Virus record (IMG/VR): IMGVR_UViG_3300021962_000097
Location: 1-64,000 of that record
Direction: 5' to 3' (one strand)
DNA: 64,000 nucleotides
Source of the DNA: a virus
Shown here: piece after piece, positions 33,112-40,038 of the stretch
Layout of the letters: every line of letters begins with the position of its first letter
How positions within the stretch are numbered: the first letter of the stretch is position 1
Translations under genes and position numbers: made by a program
The notes under the pieces: generated by a model
Told to the model about the DNA's origin: nothing
What the model saw: only the letters and a program-made list of their open reading frames with translations
The model's database searches: none

Positions 33112-33942
33112 ATGACTGATCGTTCTAAGTTTGAGCTTATGCTCGACGCTCTAATTAATGAGCAACAAGATAAAGCAAAAGAAATTTTTCACGATATCGT
33201 AGTTGAAAAGAGCCGTGAAATTTACGAAAATCTTCTAGCAGAAGAAATGGAAGATGAAGACGAAATGGAAGAAGCCTTCGGCGATAACGAAATTGGCGGT
33301 GATGCCAGTGATGATTTGATGCACGACGTTGAAGACGAAGAAGGCAGCGAAGACGACATGGGCGATGAAGAAGACATGGGCGGCGAAGAAGATATTGAAG
33401 ATCGTGTAATGGATCTTGAAGATGCATTAGATGACCTAAAAGCAGAATTTGAACAACTGATGGCCGGCGAAGAAGGTGAAGGCCATGAGATGGATGACAT
33501 GGGCGGCGACGACATGGACATGGGTATGGACATGGGTGGCGAAGATGAAACCGACGAAATGCTCAGTTTTGAAGCCAAGGACGAAGATGAAGACGAAGAC
33601 GAAGACGACTTAGAAGAAAGTCTAATGCGTGAATACGTTGAAAAAGTCTCTGCTCCAAAGCACGGTGACAATGGTGTTAATACCAAGTCAATCGTAGCAG
33701 GCAAAAACGACATGGGCGGTACAACTGCTAACATCGCTAAGAGCTTCTCAACAGAAAAAGGTGGTACACAAGGTGGACTACTAAATCCTTCTACTAAAGA
33801 AGAAAACTTCGGTAACATTAATGTTCCAGGTGCAAAAGCTGGAAAGTCAGCTTTTAAGAAATCTGAACCAGGTCACGGTGCAGAGAAAAAAGGCAAGCCA
33901 GAGCAAGCCGATAATAAGAAAAGTATTGTAGGTTCAAGATAA
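33112..33942 (+). CDS. Acidic prohead core protein (gp68-like candidate)
   Basis: This 276-aa protein has a helical N-terminus (MTDRSKFELMLDALINEQQD) followed by a very acidic Asp/Glu/Met/Gly-rich middle (residues about 60-180) and a basic, Gly/Lys-rich C-terminus (VSAPKHGDNGVNTKSIVAGK at about 181-200). Charge segregation like this fits a prohead core protein that packs inside the scaffold and is degraded by gp21. The gene lies between portal and gp21, where T4 has gp67/gp68. I chose ATG 33112 because an AGGAGA ribosome site lies just upstream; the frame extends upstream to a TTG at 33064 without such a site. The acidic block makes the reverse strand look open, but that is a shadow. Confidence 0.72.
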   Translation: MTDRSKFELMLDALINEQQDKAKEIFHDIVVEKSREIYENLLAEEMEDEDEMEEAFGDNEIGGDASDDLMHDVEDEEGSEDDMGDEEDMGGEEDIEDRVMDLEDALDDLKAEFEQLMAGEEGEGHEMDDMGGDDMDMGMDMGGEDETDEMLSFEAKDEDEDEDEDDLEESLMREYVEKVSAPKHGDNGVNTKSIVAGKNDMGGTTANIAKSFSTEKGGTQGGLLNPSTKEENFGNINVPGAKAGKSAFKKSEPGHGAEKKGKPEQADNKKSIVGSR

Positions 33943-33943
33943 G

Positions 33944-34573
33944 ATGAAATATCTTCGTGAGAACTTGAGTTTTGATCAAGCTCAGATTACCCTCTTAGAA
34001 AGTGATGACAAAGAGGGTAAGAGTCTATACATGAGTGGTATTTGCATACAAGGTGGTATCCGTAATGCAAACCAACGTGTATATCCTGTACATGAAATTA
34101 GTAAGGCTGTTCAAACTCTTAATGATCAGTGTGCTGGTGGATACTCAGTACTCGGCGAAGTTGATCATCCTGATGACCTAAAAATTAACCTAGACCGCGT
34201 CAGCCACATGATAACGCAAATGTGGATGGACGGTCCAAATGGTTATGGAAAGTTGAAAATCCTACCTACACCAATGGGTAACCTTGTTAAAAGCATGGTA
34301 CAAAGCGGTGTAAAGTTAGGAGTATCAAGTCGTGGATCTGGAAACGTTCGTGAGGACGGTTCCGGTGAAGTGTCAGATTTTGAGATTATCACAGTAGATG
34401 TGGTAGCTCAACCAAGTGCCCCAGGGGCATACCCTACAGCAATCTATGAACATCTTATGAATACTAAAGGTGGGAATAGGGCCGTTCGCATAGCGAACGA
34501 AGTGCAGGGCGATCCTCAGGCACAGCGTTATCTCAAAGAGAGCTTATTATCTATAATAAGCAAGCTCCAATAA
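33944..34573 (+). CDS. 21: Prohead core protease gp21
   Basis: This 209-aa serine protease (T4 gp21 type) is incorporated in the prohead core and cleaves capsid and core proteins before packaging. Motifs: YMSGICIQGGIRNANQRVYP near 29-48; the catalytic-His region VDHPDD (H75); and the nucleophile region KLGVSSRGSG (S128/S129). Length matches T4 gp21 (212 aa). It begins 1 nt after the acidic core gene and is followed by scaffold gp22, in canonical order. A coupled start is likely. Confidence 0.95.
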   Translation: MKYLRENLSFDQAQITLLESDDKEGKSLYMSGICIQGGIRNANQRVYPVHEISKAVQTLNDQCAGGYSVLGEVDHPDDLKINLDRVSHMITQMWMDGPNGYGKLKILPTPMGNLVKSMVQSGVKLGVSSRGSGNVREDGSGEVSDFEIITVDVVAQPSAPGAYPTAIYEHLMNTKGGNRAVRIANEVQGDPQAQRYLKESLLSIISKLQ

Positions 34574-34586
34574 AAAGGAGAATCAC

Positions 34587-35687
34587 ATGTTGGACGCATT
34601 GAAAACGTTAATTGAAAATAATGTGATTTCTGAAGAGACTAAAGTAGCTCTTGAGTCAGCTTGGGAAGCTCGTGTAAACGAGAACCGTGAACAAGTTACT
34701 CAACAACTACGCGAAGAATTCGCTCAACGTTATGAACACGATAAAGCCGCAATGGTAGAAGCTGTTGACAGAATGTTAACAGATAGCCTAGCTGTTGAAA
34801 TCGCAGAATTTGAGGAAGATCGTCGTCAACTAGCAGAAGCTAAGGCAAAATATGCAGTAAAAATGCATAATGCTGGTAATGTAATGAAGGAATTCGTTGC
34901 ACGCCAGTTAGCCGCAGAAGTACGCGAGTTACACGAAGATCAACTTGAAATGGCTCAGAAGTTTGGCAAGTTAGAAGAATTCGTCGTAGAAGCTCTAGCT
35001 CAAGAAATTGCAGAATTTTACAAAGACAAAACTGACCTAGCAGAAACTAAGGTTCGCTTAGTTCGCGAAGGCCGTGAAGCATTAACACAAATGAAGACAA
35101 AGTTTGTACAACGTGCTGCTAAGATGGTTGAAGAAACAGTTAAAGTTAGTCTCACAAAAGAGATTAACCAACTGAAAGAAGACATCGATGCTGCCCGTAA
35201 AGCAGATTTTGGTCGTAAGTTATTCGAAGCATTTGCTAACGAATATCAAACCAGTTATCTTTCTGAGAAATCAGAAACAAGTAAATTGCTCAAAGTTATA
35301 AACTTGAAAGATCTAGAAATTGCAGAAGCTCAACACGCTGTGGCTGAAGCTAAGAAGATCGCAGAAAGCAAAGAAACAGAAGCTCGTGCTCTTAAAGAAG
35401 GCATTGAGCGCCAAAAGATTATGCATGAATTGTTGAATCCTTTAAACAAGGAACAGCAAGGTATCATGACAGAATTGTTGGAAAGTGTACACACTACAAA
35501 ATTAGAAAATAGTTTTAACAAGTACCTTCCCGCAGTAATCGAAGGCAAAGCACCGCAGAAGAAACAGGCACTAGTAGAGGCAAAAGAAGTTACAGGCAAC
35601 AAAGTAAGTAACAGCGTAAGTAGTAGCGAGAACGATTCATCAAATAATATTGTTGACATACGTAGACTCGCTGGATTAAAAATTTAA
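34587..35687 (+). CDS. 22: Prohead scaffold protein gp22
   Basis: This 366-aa major scaffold protein is highly helical and Glu/Lys/Ala-rich along its whole length, as expected for a coiled-coil core. The start MLDALKTLIENNVISEETKV is typical for gp22 in aquatic T4-like phages. Repeated QLAAEVRELHEDQ / LAQEIAEFYKDK / LTKEINQLKEDI segments (spaced about 45-60 residues) suggest an internal helical repeat. The C-terminus (NNIVDIRRLAGLKI) is hydrophobic and may contact the capsid shell. It has a strong AAGGAGA ribosome site. T4 gp22 is 269 aa, so the core rod is longer here. Confidence 0.92.
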   Translation: MLDALKTLIENNVISEETKVALESAWEARVNENREQVTQQLREEFAQRYEHDKAAMVEAVDRMLTDSLAVEIAEFEEDRRQLAEAKAKYAVKMHNAGNVMKEFVARQLAAEVRELHEDQLEMAQKFGKLEEFVVEALAQEIAEFYKDKTDLAETKVRLVREGREALTQMKTKFVQRAAKMVEETVKVSLTKEINQLKEDIDAARKADFGRKLFEAFANEYQTSYLSEKSETSKLLKVINLKDLEIAEAQHAVAEAKKIAESKETEARALKEGIERQKIMHELLNPLNKEQQGIMTELLESVHTTKLENSFNKYLPAVIEGKAPQKKQALVEAKEVTGNKVSNSVSSSENDSSNNIVDIRRLAGLKI

Positions 35688-35698
35688 GGAGAATTTAA

Positions 35699-36868
35699 AT
35701 GTCAGAACTACTACATGGCCGCTGGACAGAAACTAAAGAAGCCCTATTAGAAGGCTTACAAGGCACAAAAAAATCAGTAATGGGAATTACATTAGAGAAT
35801 ACACGTAAGTATCTTCTAGAAAGCCCAACAGCTGGTGCCACTTCTGCCGGCAACGTCGCAACATTAAATCGCGTGATTCTTCCAGTAATCCGTCGCGTTA
35901 TGCCAACCGTTATTGCTAACGAGTTAGTTGGCGTACAACCAATGACTGGTCCAGTGGGTCAAATCCATACTCTACGTGTTCGTTATGCAGATAACGGCGA
36001 TGGCGTAGTAGCTGGTGAAGAAGCACTAAGCCCATTCAAAATTGCAGAAGCTTATTCTGGTAACAACAATGCATCTAATCCTAAAGCAGCTTCAACAGCT
36101 ACTCTAGAAGGTGCAGCCGGTAAGCGCATGTCAATTCAAATCTTGAAGCAGACAGTTGAAGCTAAGACACGTAAGTTGTCAGCTCGCTGGACATTTGAAG
36201 CAGCCCAAGACGCACAAGCCCAACAAGGTATTGACGTTGAAGCAGAAATCATGGCTGCTCTAGCTCAAGAAATCACAGCTGAAATCGACCAAGAGATCCT
36301 AGCTAGCCTAGCATCATTGGCTGGTACAGCTACAGAAGCATATGAACAACAAAACGTTTCTGGTACAGCAACATTCGTTGGTGATGAACACGCTGCTCTA
36401 GCTGTTCAGATCAATCGCGTAAGCAACTTGATCGCTCAACGTACACGTCGCGGTGCTGGTAACTGGGCCGTTGTTAGCCCATTTGCTCTAACAATTCTTC
36501 AGTCTGCTACTACAAGCGCATTTGCTCGTACAACAGAAGGTACATTCGAAGCTCCAACAAACACCAAGTTCGTTGGTACATTGAACAGTGCTATGAAGAT
36601 CTATGTTAACACATACGCAACTGATGCAACCGATGTTCTAATTGGATACAAAGGTTCTAGCGAATCAGACGCAGCAGCATTCTATTGCCCATACATTCCA
36701 TTGATGAGCAGCGGTGTTGTTCTAGATCCATCAACATTCGAACCAGTCGTATCATTCATGACACGTTATGGTTATGTTGAATTGTCAAATACAGCATCAT
36801 CTCTTGGTAATGCTGCTGACTACCTAGGTAAAGTTAGCATTGATAGCGGCAACGTTTCATTCAAGTAA
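35699..36868 (+). CDS. 23: Major capsid protein gp23
   Basis: This 389-aa HK97-fold capsid subunit has a propeptide region with LLE at residues 39-41, a plausible gp21 cleavage site ((L/I)xE). The conserved stretch NVATLNRVILPVIRRVMPTV then begins, followed by ANELVGVQPMTGPVGQIHTL. The C-terminal FMTRYGYVELSNTASSLGNA segment is also conserved. It is shorter than T4 gp23 (521 aa), consistent with lack of the T4 insertion domain. Codon use is even, and the ribosome site AAGGAG is ideal for a highly expressed gene. A strong terminator follows. Confidence 0.97.
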   Translation: MSELLHGRWTETKEALLEGLQGTKKSVMGITLENTRKYLLESPTAGATSAGNVATLNRVILPVIRRVMPTVIANELVGVQPMTGPVGQIHTLRVRYADNGDGVVAGEEALSPFKIAEAYSGNNNASNPKAASTATLEGAAGKRMSIQILKQTVEAKTRKLSARWTFEAAQDAQAQQGIDVEAEIMAALAQEITAEIDQEILASLASLAGTATEAYEQQNVSGTATFVGDEHAALAVQINRVSNLIAQRTRRGAGNWAVVSPFALTILQSATTSAFARTTEGTFEAPTNTKFVGTLNSAMKIYVNTYATDATDVLIGYKGSSESDAAAFYCPYIPLMSSGVVLDPSTFEPVVSFMTRYGYVELSNTASSLGNAADYLGKVSIDSGNVSFK

Positions 36869-36890
36869 TTTTTACTTTAGTAAGAAAGAT

Positions 36891-36916
36891 AAGGGCTCTT
36901 CGGAGCCCTTTTTCTT
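36891..36916 (+). terminator. Strong intrinsic terminator after gp23
   Basis: AAGGGCTC (36891-36898) pairs with GAGCCCTT (36903-36910) over a TTCG tetraloop, followed by TTTCTT. This is a classic factor-independent terminator ending the capsid unit. Confidence 0.92.
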
Positions 36917-36930
36917 GACTTAAATATCTT

Positions 36931-37398
36931 ATGTTAGATCAAATCAAACAATATTACATTGATACTCCTAGTGATTTTGTAGACAATATCTACAAATTTA
37001 AAACTTTAACTAAAGCTCAACAACGCAGTAATCGTTTAGGCTGGCAATCTCCTCAACTAACAAACACATTAAGTATACCTTGGGCCGATGAATTTTTAAA
37101 TCTTTGCATCGCCACAGCAGATTTAAAATCTCCATTTAAACACATATGGTTCAATATAAGTCCATCAAAAGCCTATCACGGCTGGCATAGTCACGGAGGT
37201 GCTAGACAAGTTGGAGTATACTACATAAAGACTCCAAGTGATTGCGGTAACATAGAGTTTAGACACGACACACAGACTAAAATATTAGAACCTGTACAAA
37301 GATTACTTTTAATATTTCCTTCGCAATTAGAACACAGGGTATTAGAAAATCGTTCTAATGAAGATAGAATCACGCTGGCATTTAACTTAGGAGCATAA
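36931..37398 (+). CDS. Putative 2OG-Fe(II) oxygenase-like accessory protein
   Basis: This 155-aa protein resembles the short phage 2-oxoglutarate/Fe(II) oxygenases (double-stranded beta-helix fold). Candidate metal ligands are H86 and H88 (YHGWHSHGG) and H135 (FPSQLEHRV), and R146 (EDRITLAFN) fits the 2OG-binding Arg. GVYYIKTPSDCGNIEF lies between, as in that family. Substrate is unknown; related proteins are frequent in aquatic T4-like phages. It is an independent insert: a strong terminator precedes it and a late box follows it. No clear ribosome site is seen, and a degenerate late box (CTTAAATA at 36919-36926) is the only promoter candidate. Confidence 0.75.
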   Translation: MLDQIKQYYIDTPSDFVDNIYKFKTLTKAQQRSNRLGWQSPQLTNTLSIPWADEFLNLCIATADLKSPFKHIWFNISPSKAYHGWHSHGGARQVGVYYIKTPSDCGNIEFRHDTQTKILEPVQRLLLIFPSQLEHRVLENRSNEDRITLAFNLGA

Positions 37399-37406
37399 CA
37401 TAAATA
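37399..37406 (+). promoter_or_regulatory. Late promoter box (CATAAATA) before the hairpin-rich leader
   Basis: CATAAATA begins directly after the stop codon of the oxygenase-like gene. A start near 37411 would give an RNA leader of about 80 nt consisting almost entirely of hairpins before the next gene. Confidence 0.62.
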
Positions 37407-37415
37407 CATTGTACG

Positions 37416-37471
37416 ACTTACATTCCGTAAGTTTTATGCGGAAATCCGACCGCGTACGGCCTAGAACGCCG
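37416..37471 (+). promoter_or_regulatory. Hairpin-rich 5' leader of the downstream virion gene
   Basis: Hairpins in order: ACTTAC/GTAAGT (37416-37421 with 37427-37432); CGG-AAAT-CCG (37439-37448); CCG-CGTA-CGG (37450-37459). The last competes with CGGC/GCCG (37457-37460 with 37468-37471), and GCGG (37438-37441) can alternatively pair CCGC (37450-37453). These are mutually exclusive folds ending 7 nt before the AAGGAGA ribosome site. It could be an mRNA stabiliser, processing signal or translational switch. Confidence 0.5.
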
Positions 37472-37491
37472 CTTTTCAAGGAGAAAATAAA

Positions 37492-38496
37492 ATGGGACGT
37501 CCTCTAAACAAAAAATATTTTGGTAACCGAAATTTTGGTCGTGCAGGCGATCAAACAGCTGGCCCTAATTCAAACAGTCAAAACTATGCAGATGATAACA
37601 TCGGCGGCGAAGGTATCTCTTCTTATATACTACCAGGCCAACTAGGTAATATTGAAGTCGATAGTGATAGCGGTCAACCAGATCTAGTAATACCAGCACC
37701 TCAAATCCCAGGCGGCGTACAAGCCACTGCTACAGTAACTTGGGAAGTTTCTACTATTACAATTACTGATACTAACGACTACGGCACAGGATATGTTAAT
37801 GGTGAAACTGTGACATTTACAGGCCCAACAGGAGTTACTGCTACAGTAACCGTTGCTTCAGATGATATTACTGGTTTTACTATTGTTAATCGCGGTAGTT
37901 TTACAACTCTTCCAACAGGCGGATCATATCAAGTAGTCGGAGCAGTAGGTAATGATGCACAAGCAGAAATTACATGGCGTGTTAAGACCATTGTTATGAA
38001 TGAAAAAGGTTCAGGCTATACAACTGCTCCAACACTAAGCTGGGCGGCTGGCGAAGCAGGTCCTATCTCTGGCACAAGTCCAGGAGCACCAACTGCTGTA
38101 CTATCTACTGATTCAGGTATTATCGGCTCAGCAACTAATCAAGAAAACGCAATCATCATCCATGCTAACACAGGTAATGAAGGCGATCAAATTGGAGACA
38201 TTATTCGTCAAGTATCAACTCGCCGTTATAAAGTTAAAACAGCAGACGGTATTAGAATTTGTCAACTAACAGACGACGATACACCAGGCGTAGGATATGC
38301 CTACATTCAAGCTACAGATGACAACGGTAATACATACTTTGTTATGAAGTTGACATCAAAACTTGCTGTTCTTAAACAATGGACTAATAACGAAGCTGAA
38401 TGGCTATTTGCAGACAATGAAAGAGCACACTGGGTATTTTCAGATACTGAAAATTCATACAGCGCAGCTGATACAGTTGTAATTGAAAACGCTTAA
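37492..38496 (+). CDS. Virion structural protein of the MGRPLNKKYFG family
   Basis: This 334-aa protein begins MGRPLNKKYFGNRNFG, a start I know from many aquatic T4-like phages after gp23; function there is unknown but it is assumed to be a virion protein. Residues about 75-200 hold two GSGY/GTGY beta modules (YGTGYVNGETVTFTGPTG and GSGYTTAPTLSW). The C-terminal third (RYKVKTADGIRICQLTDDD, then ENAIIIHANT upstream and WLFADNERAHWVFSDTEN near the end) is a separate compact domain. The gene has an excellent ribosome site and a structured leader, suggesting high expression. It may be a head decoration protein or a neck/fibre component. Confidence 0.8.
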   Translation: MGRPLNKKYFGNRNFGRAGDQTAGPNSNSQNYADDNIGGEGISSYILPGQLGNIEVDSDSGQPDLVIPAPQIPGGVQATATVTWEVSTITITDTNDYGTGYVNGETVTFTGPTGVTATVTVASDDITGFTIVNRGSFTTLPTGGSYQVVGAVGNDAQAEITWRVKTIVMNEKGSGYTTAPTLSWAAGEAGPISGTSPGAPTAVLSTDSGIIGSATNQENAIIIHANTGNEGDQIGDIIRQVSTRRYKVKTADGIRICQLTDDDTPGVGYAYIQATDDNGNTYFVMKLTSKLAVLKQWTNNEAEWLFADNERAHWVFSDTENSYSAADTVVIENA

Positions 38497-38501
38497 TTAA
38501 T

Positions 38502-38521
38502 ATAGGGGCCAAGGCCCCTAT
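38502..38521 (+). terminator. Strong hairpin between two virion genes (attenuator or processing site)
   Basis: ATAGGGGCC (38502-38510) pairs with GGCCCCTAT (38513-38521) over an AA turn; flanking TTAA/TTAA can extend it with a 2-nt bulge. There is no T run, so it may act as a partial terminator or RNA stabiliser rather than a full stop. It ends just before the AAGGAT ribosome site of the next gene. Confidence 0.6.
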
Positions 38522-38533
38522 TAAGGATAACAG

Positions 38534-39448
38534 ATGTCAAAGATAGTAAAAGTAACTAGTGGCGGATCAAATAGCTATGCTGGGTCATCAGCTGACTATA
38601 AAATTGTTGTAGATTCAGGCGGTAAGATTCTTTTTAACACTGGTAATCAAGTTGGTGAAGTTATCATAACTGGTAGTTTAACTGTACTTGGTGCAGTCAC
38701 ATCTTTAGAAACAACAAATACACAAATTAATGACAATGTTATTGTTCTTAACAAAGGCGAAGCCGGTGCTGGCGTAACATTAGGCACCAGTGGTTTAGAA
38801 ATTGACAGAGGCAGTGTTAACGCTGCACTTTGGATTTATGATGAAACTACTGATGCTTGGACAGCTAGATATAAAACAAGCGGATCATACATACCAGTAG
38901 CTACTAACAGTATTATTACTGGCGGTGATGATTTAACTTTAATTGGTGCAGGCACAGGTGTAATTACTGTTACTGGTACAGTTGATTATGAAAATTATGT
39001 TACTAGTGACGATGTAATACCAAACAAAAAATATGTTGATGACTATGTAGCATATTACGTAGCAACTCATCCGCCGGATGAGATTATTGATCAAGATACT
39101 AGAGTAACAGTAAGTGACTTTGCTACTTCAGGTAATCCTAGCGAAATAGAATTTGTAGTTGACAATCTTACACAAGCAACAATGACTACCAATGGTCTAC
39201 TAGTTGGCAGTGTAAGAACTAGCGGAAATACTATAAGTGAAGACACTAGTGATACATTGCATGTTGACGCTTATCTAGCTTTAGATAATAGAGTATCAAC
39301 ACCATCAACTCCGAGTACAAATGTAAAATTATATTCTAAAGCAGTTCCAGGAAATGGAGGAACTGGTGTATACTTTGTTAATACACAAGGTACTAATGAT
39401 GAATTAATTAGTAAAACAAAAGCACTTTTATTTGCTCTAATATTGTAA
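38534..39448 (+). CDS. Short fibre-like virion protein
   Basis: This 304-aa, beta-rich, Gly/Ser/Thr-rich protein has GSLTVLGAVTSLETTNTQIN near 47-66 and the segment GVTLGTSGLEIDRGS near 80-94. These are frequent in phage fibre proteins before a shaft or knob. Residues about 165-190 (NKKYVDDYVAYYV) look like a short helical segment. The C-terminus ends in a YFVNTQGTNDELISKTKALL-type segment, also seen in related fibre proteins. It is probably a trimeric tail appendage or decoration; no receptor function can be deduced. Confidence 0.72.
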   Translation: MSKIVKVTSGGSNSYAGSSADYKIVVDSGGKILFNTGNQVGEVIITGSLTVLGAVTSLETTNTQINDNVIVLNKGEAGAGVTLGTSGLEIDRGSVNAALWIYDETTDAWTARYKTSGSYIPVATNSIITGGDDLTLIGAGTGVITVTGTVDYENYVTSDDVIPNKKYVDDYVAYYVATHPPDEIIDQDTRVTVSDFATSGNPSEIEFVVDNLTQATMTTNGLLVGSVRTSGNTISEDTSDTLHVDAYLALDNRVSTPSTPSTNVKLYSKAVPGNGGTGVYFVNTQGTNDELISKTKALLFALIL

Positions 39449-39457
39449 GGAATAAAA

Positions 39458-40036
39458 ATGGCGTTAGTAAGCACGATCTTAACAAATACAGCACAACCAA
39501 TCAGCGATGATCTAGCGTCATCCTCTGCTGTGACTGTGATGTTATTTTGTAACTATAACACTCCAAGTAGTGTTGACAGTGCTTTAGGCAGACAATGGCT
39601 AGAAGTATATGCAGTAAAAGACGGAGATAGTGCCGGGACTGCTAATAAACTAATGCATCGAGTACCATTAGATGCCGGAGATACTTTTACATTTAGTACC
39701 GAAAGAATTGTTTTAGATGCACACGACAGGATTTGGGCAAATACCTTAGGACAAGGAGTTGCCAGTGTAATTATGGGAGGCACGGGTAGTTCATATACAA
39801 ATGGTGACCCGGTTTATTTTTCTGACCCAGATTTTCCCGAAGGTGTAACCGCTACTGGTTATGCACTAGTATCTGGAGGAGCGGTAACTGGAGTTTATAT
39901 TACAGAAGCTGGATCAGGATATATTAATCCTCCATCTATAGATTTTACACAATCTGGTGATGGTCTAGCAACTGGAACAGCAGTATTATTAAGTACTGAT
40001 CAGGTTACTTGTACAACCAGCTATGTGTTAATCTAA
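39458..40036 (+). CDS. Small virion protein carrying an inserted GSGY beta module
   Basis: This 192-aa protein starts MALVSTILTNTAQPISDD. The framework (residues 1-95, ending AHDRIWAN, and the last strand QVTCTTSYVLI) looks like one compact beta sandwich. Between them (about 100-180) lies a GSSYTNGDPVYFSD / GSGYINPPSIDF module of the type that also occurs in the neighbouring large proteins. I infer that the module was inserted into a smaller framework. The ribosome site is AAGGA, and the gene ends 2 nt before the next start. Confidence 0.7.
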   Translation: MALVSTILTNTAQPISDDLASSSAVTVMLFCNYNTPSSVDSALGRQWLEVYAVKDGDSAGTANKLMHRVPLDAGDTFTFSTERIVLDAHDRIWANTLGQGVASVIMGGTGSSYTNGDPVYFSDPDFPEGVTATGYALVSGGAVTGVYITEAGSGYINPPSIDFTQSGDGLATGTAVLLSTDQVTCTTSYVLI

Positions 40037-40038
40037 TC

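Noticed and set aside
40009-40038. TTG start at 40009 for the 1836-aa fibre
   Set aside because: It overlaps the end of the previous gene without a ribosome site; the ATG at 40039 directly after the stop gives the usual MKF start.
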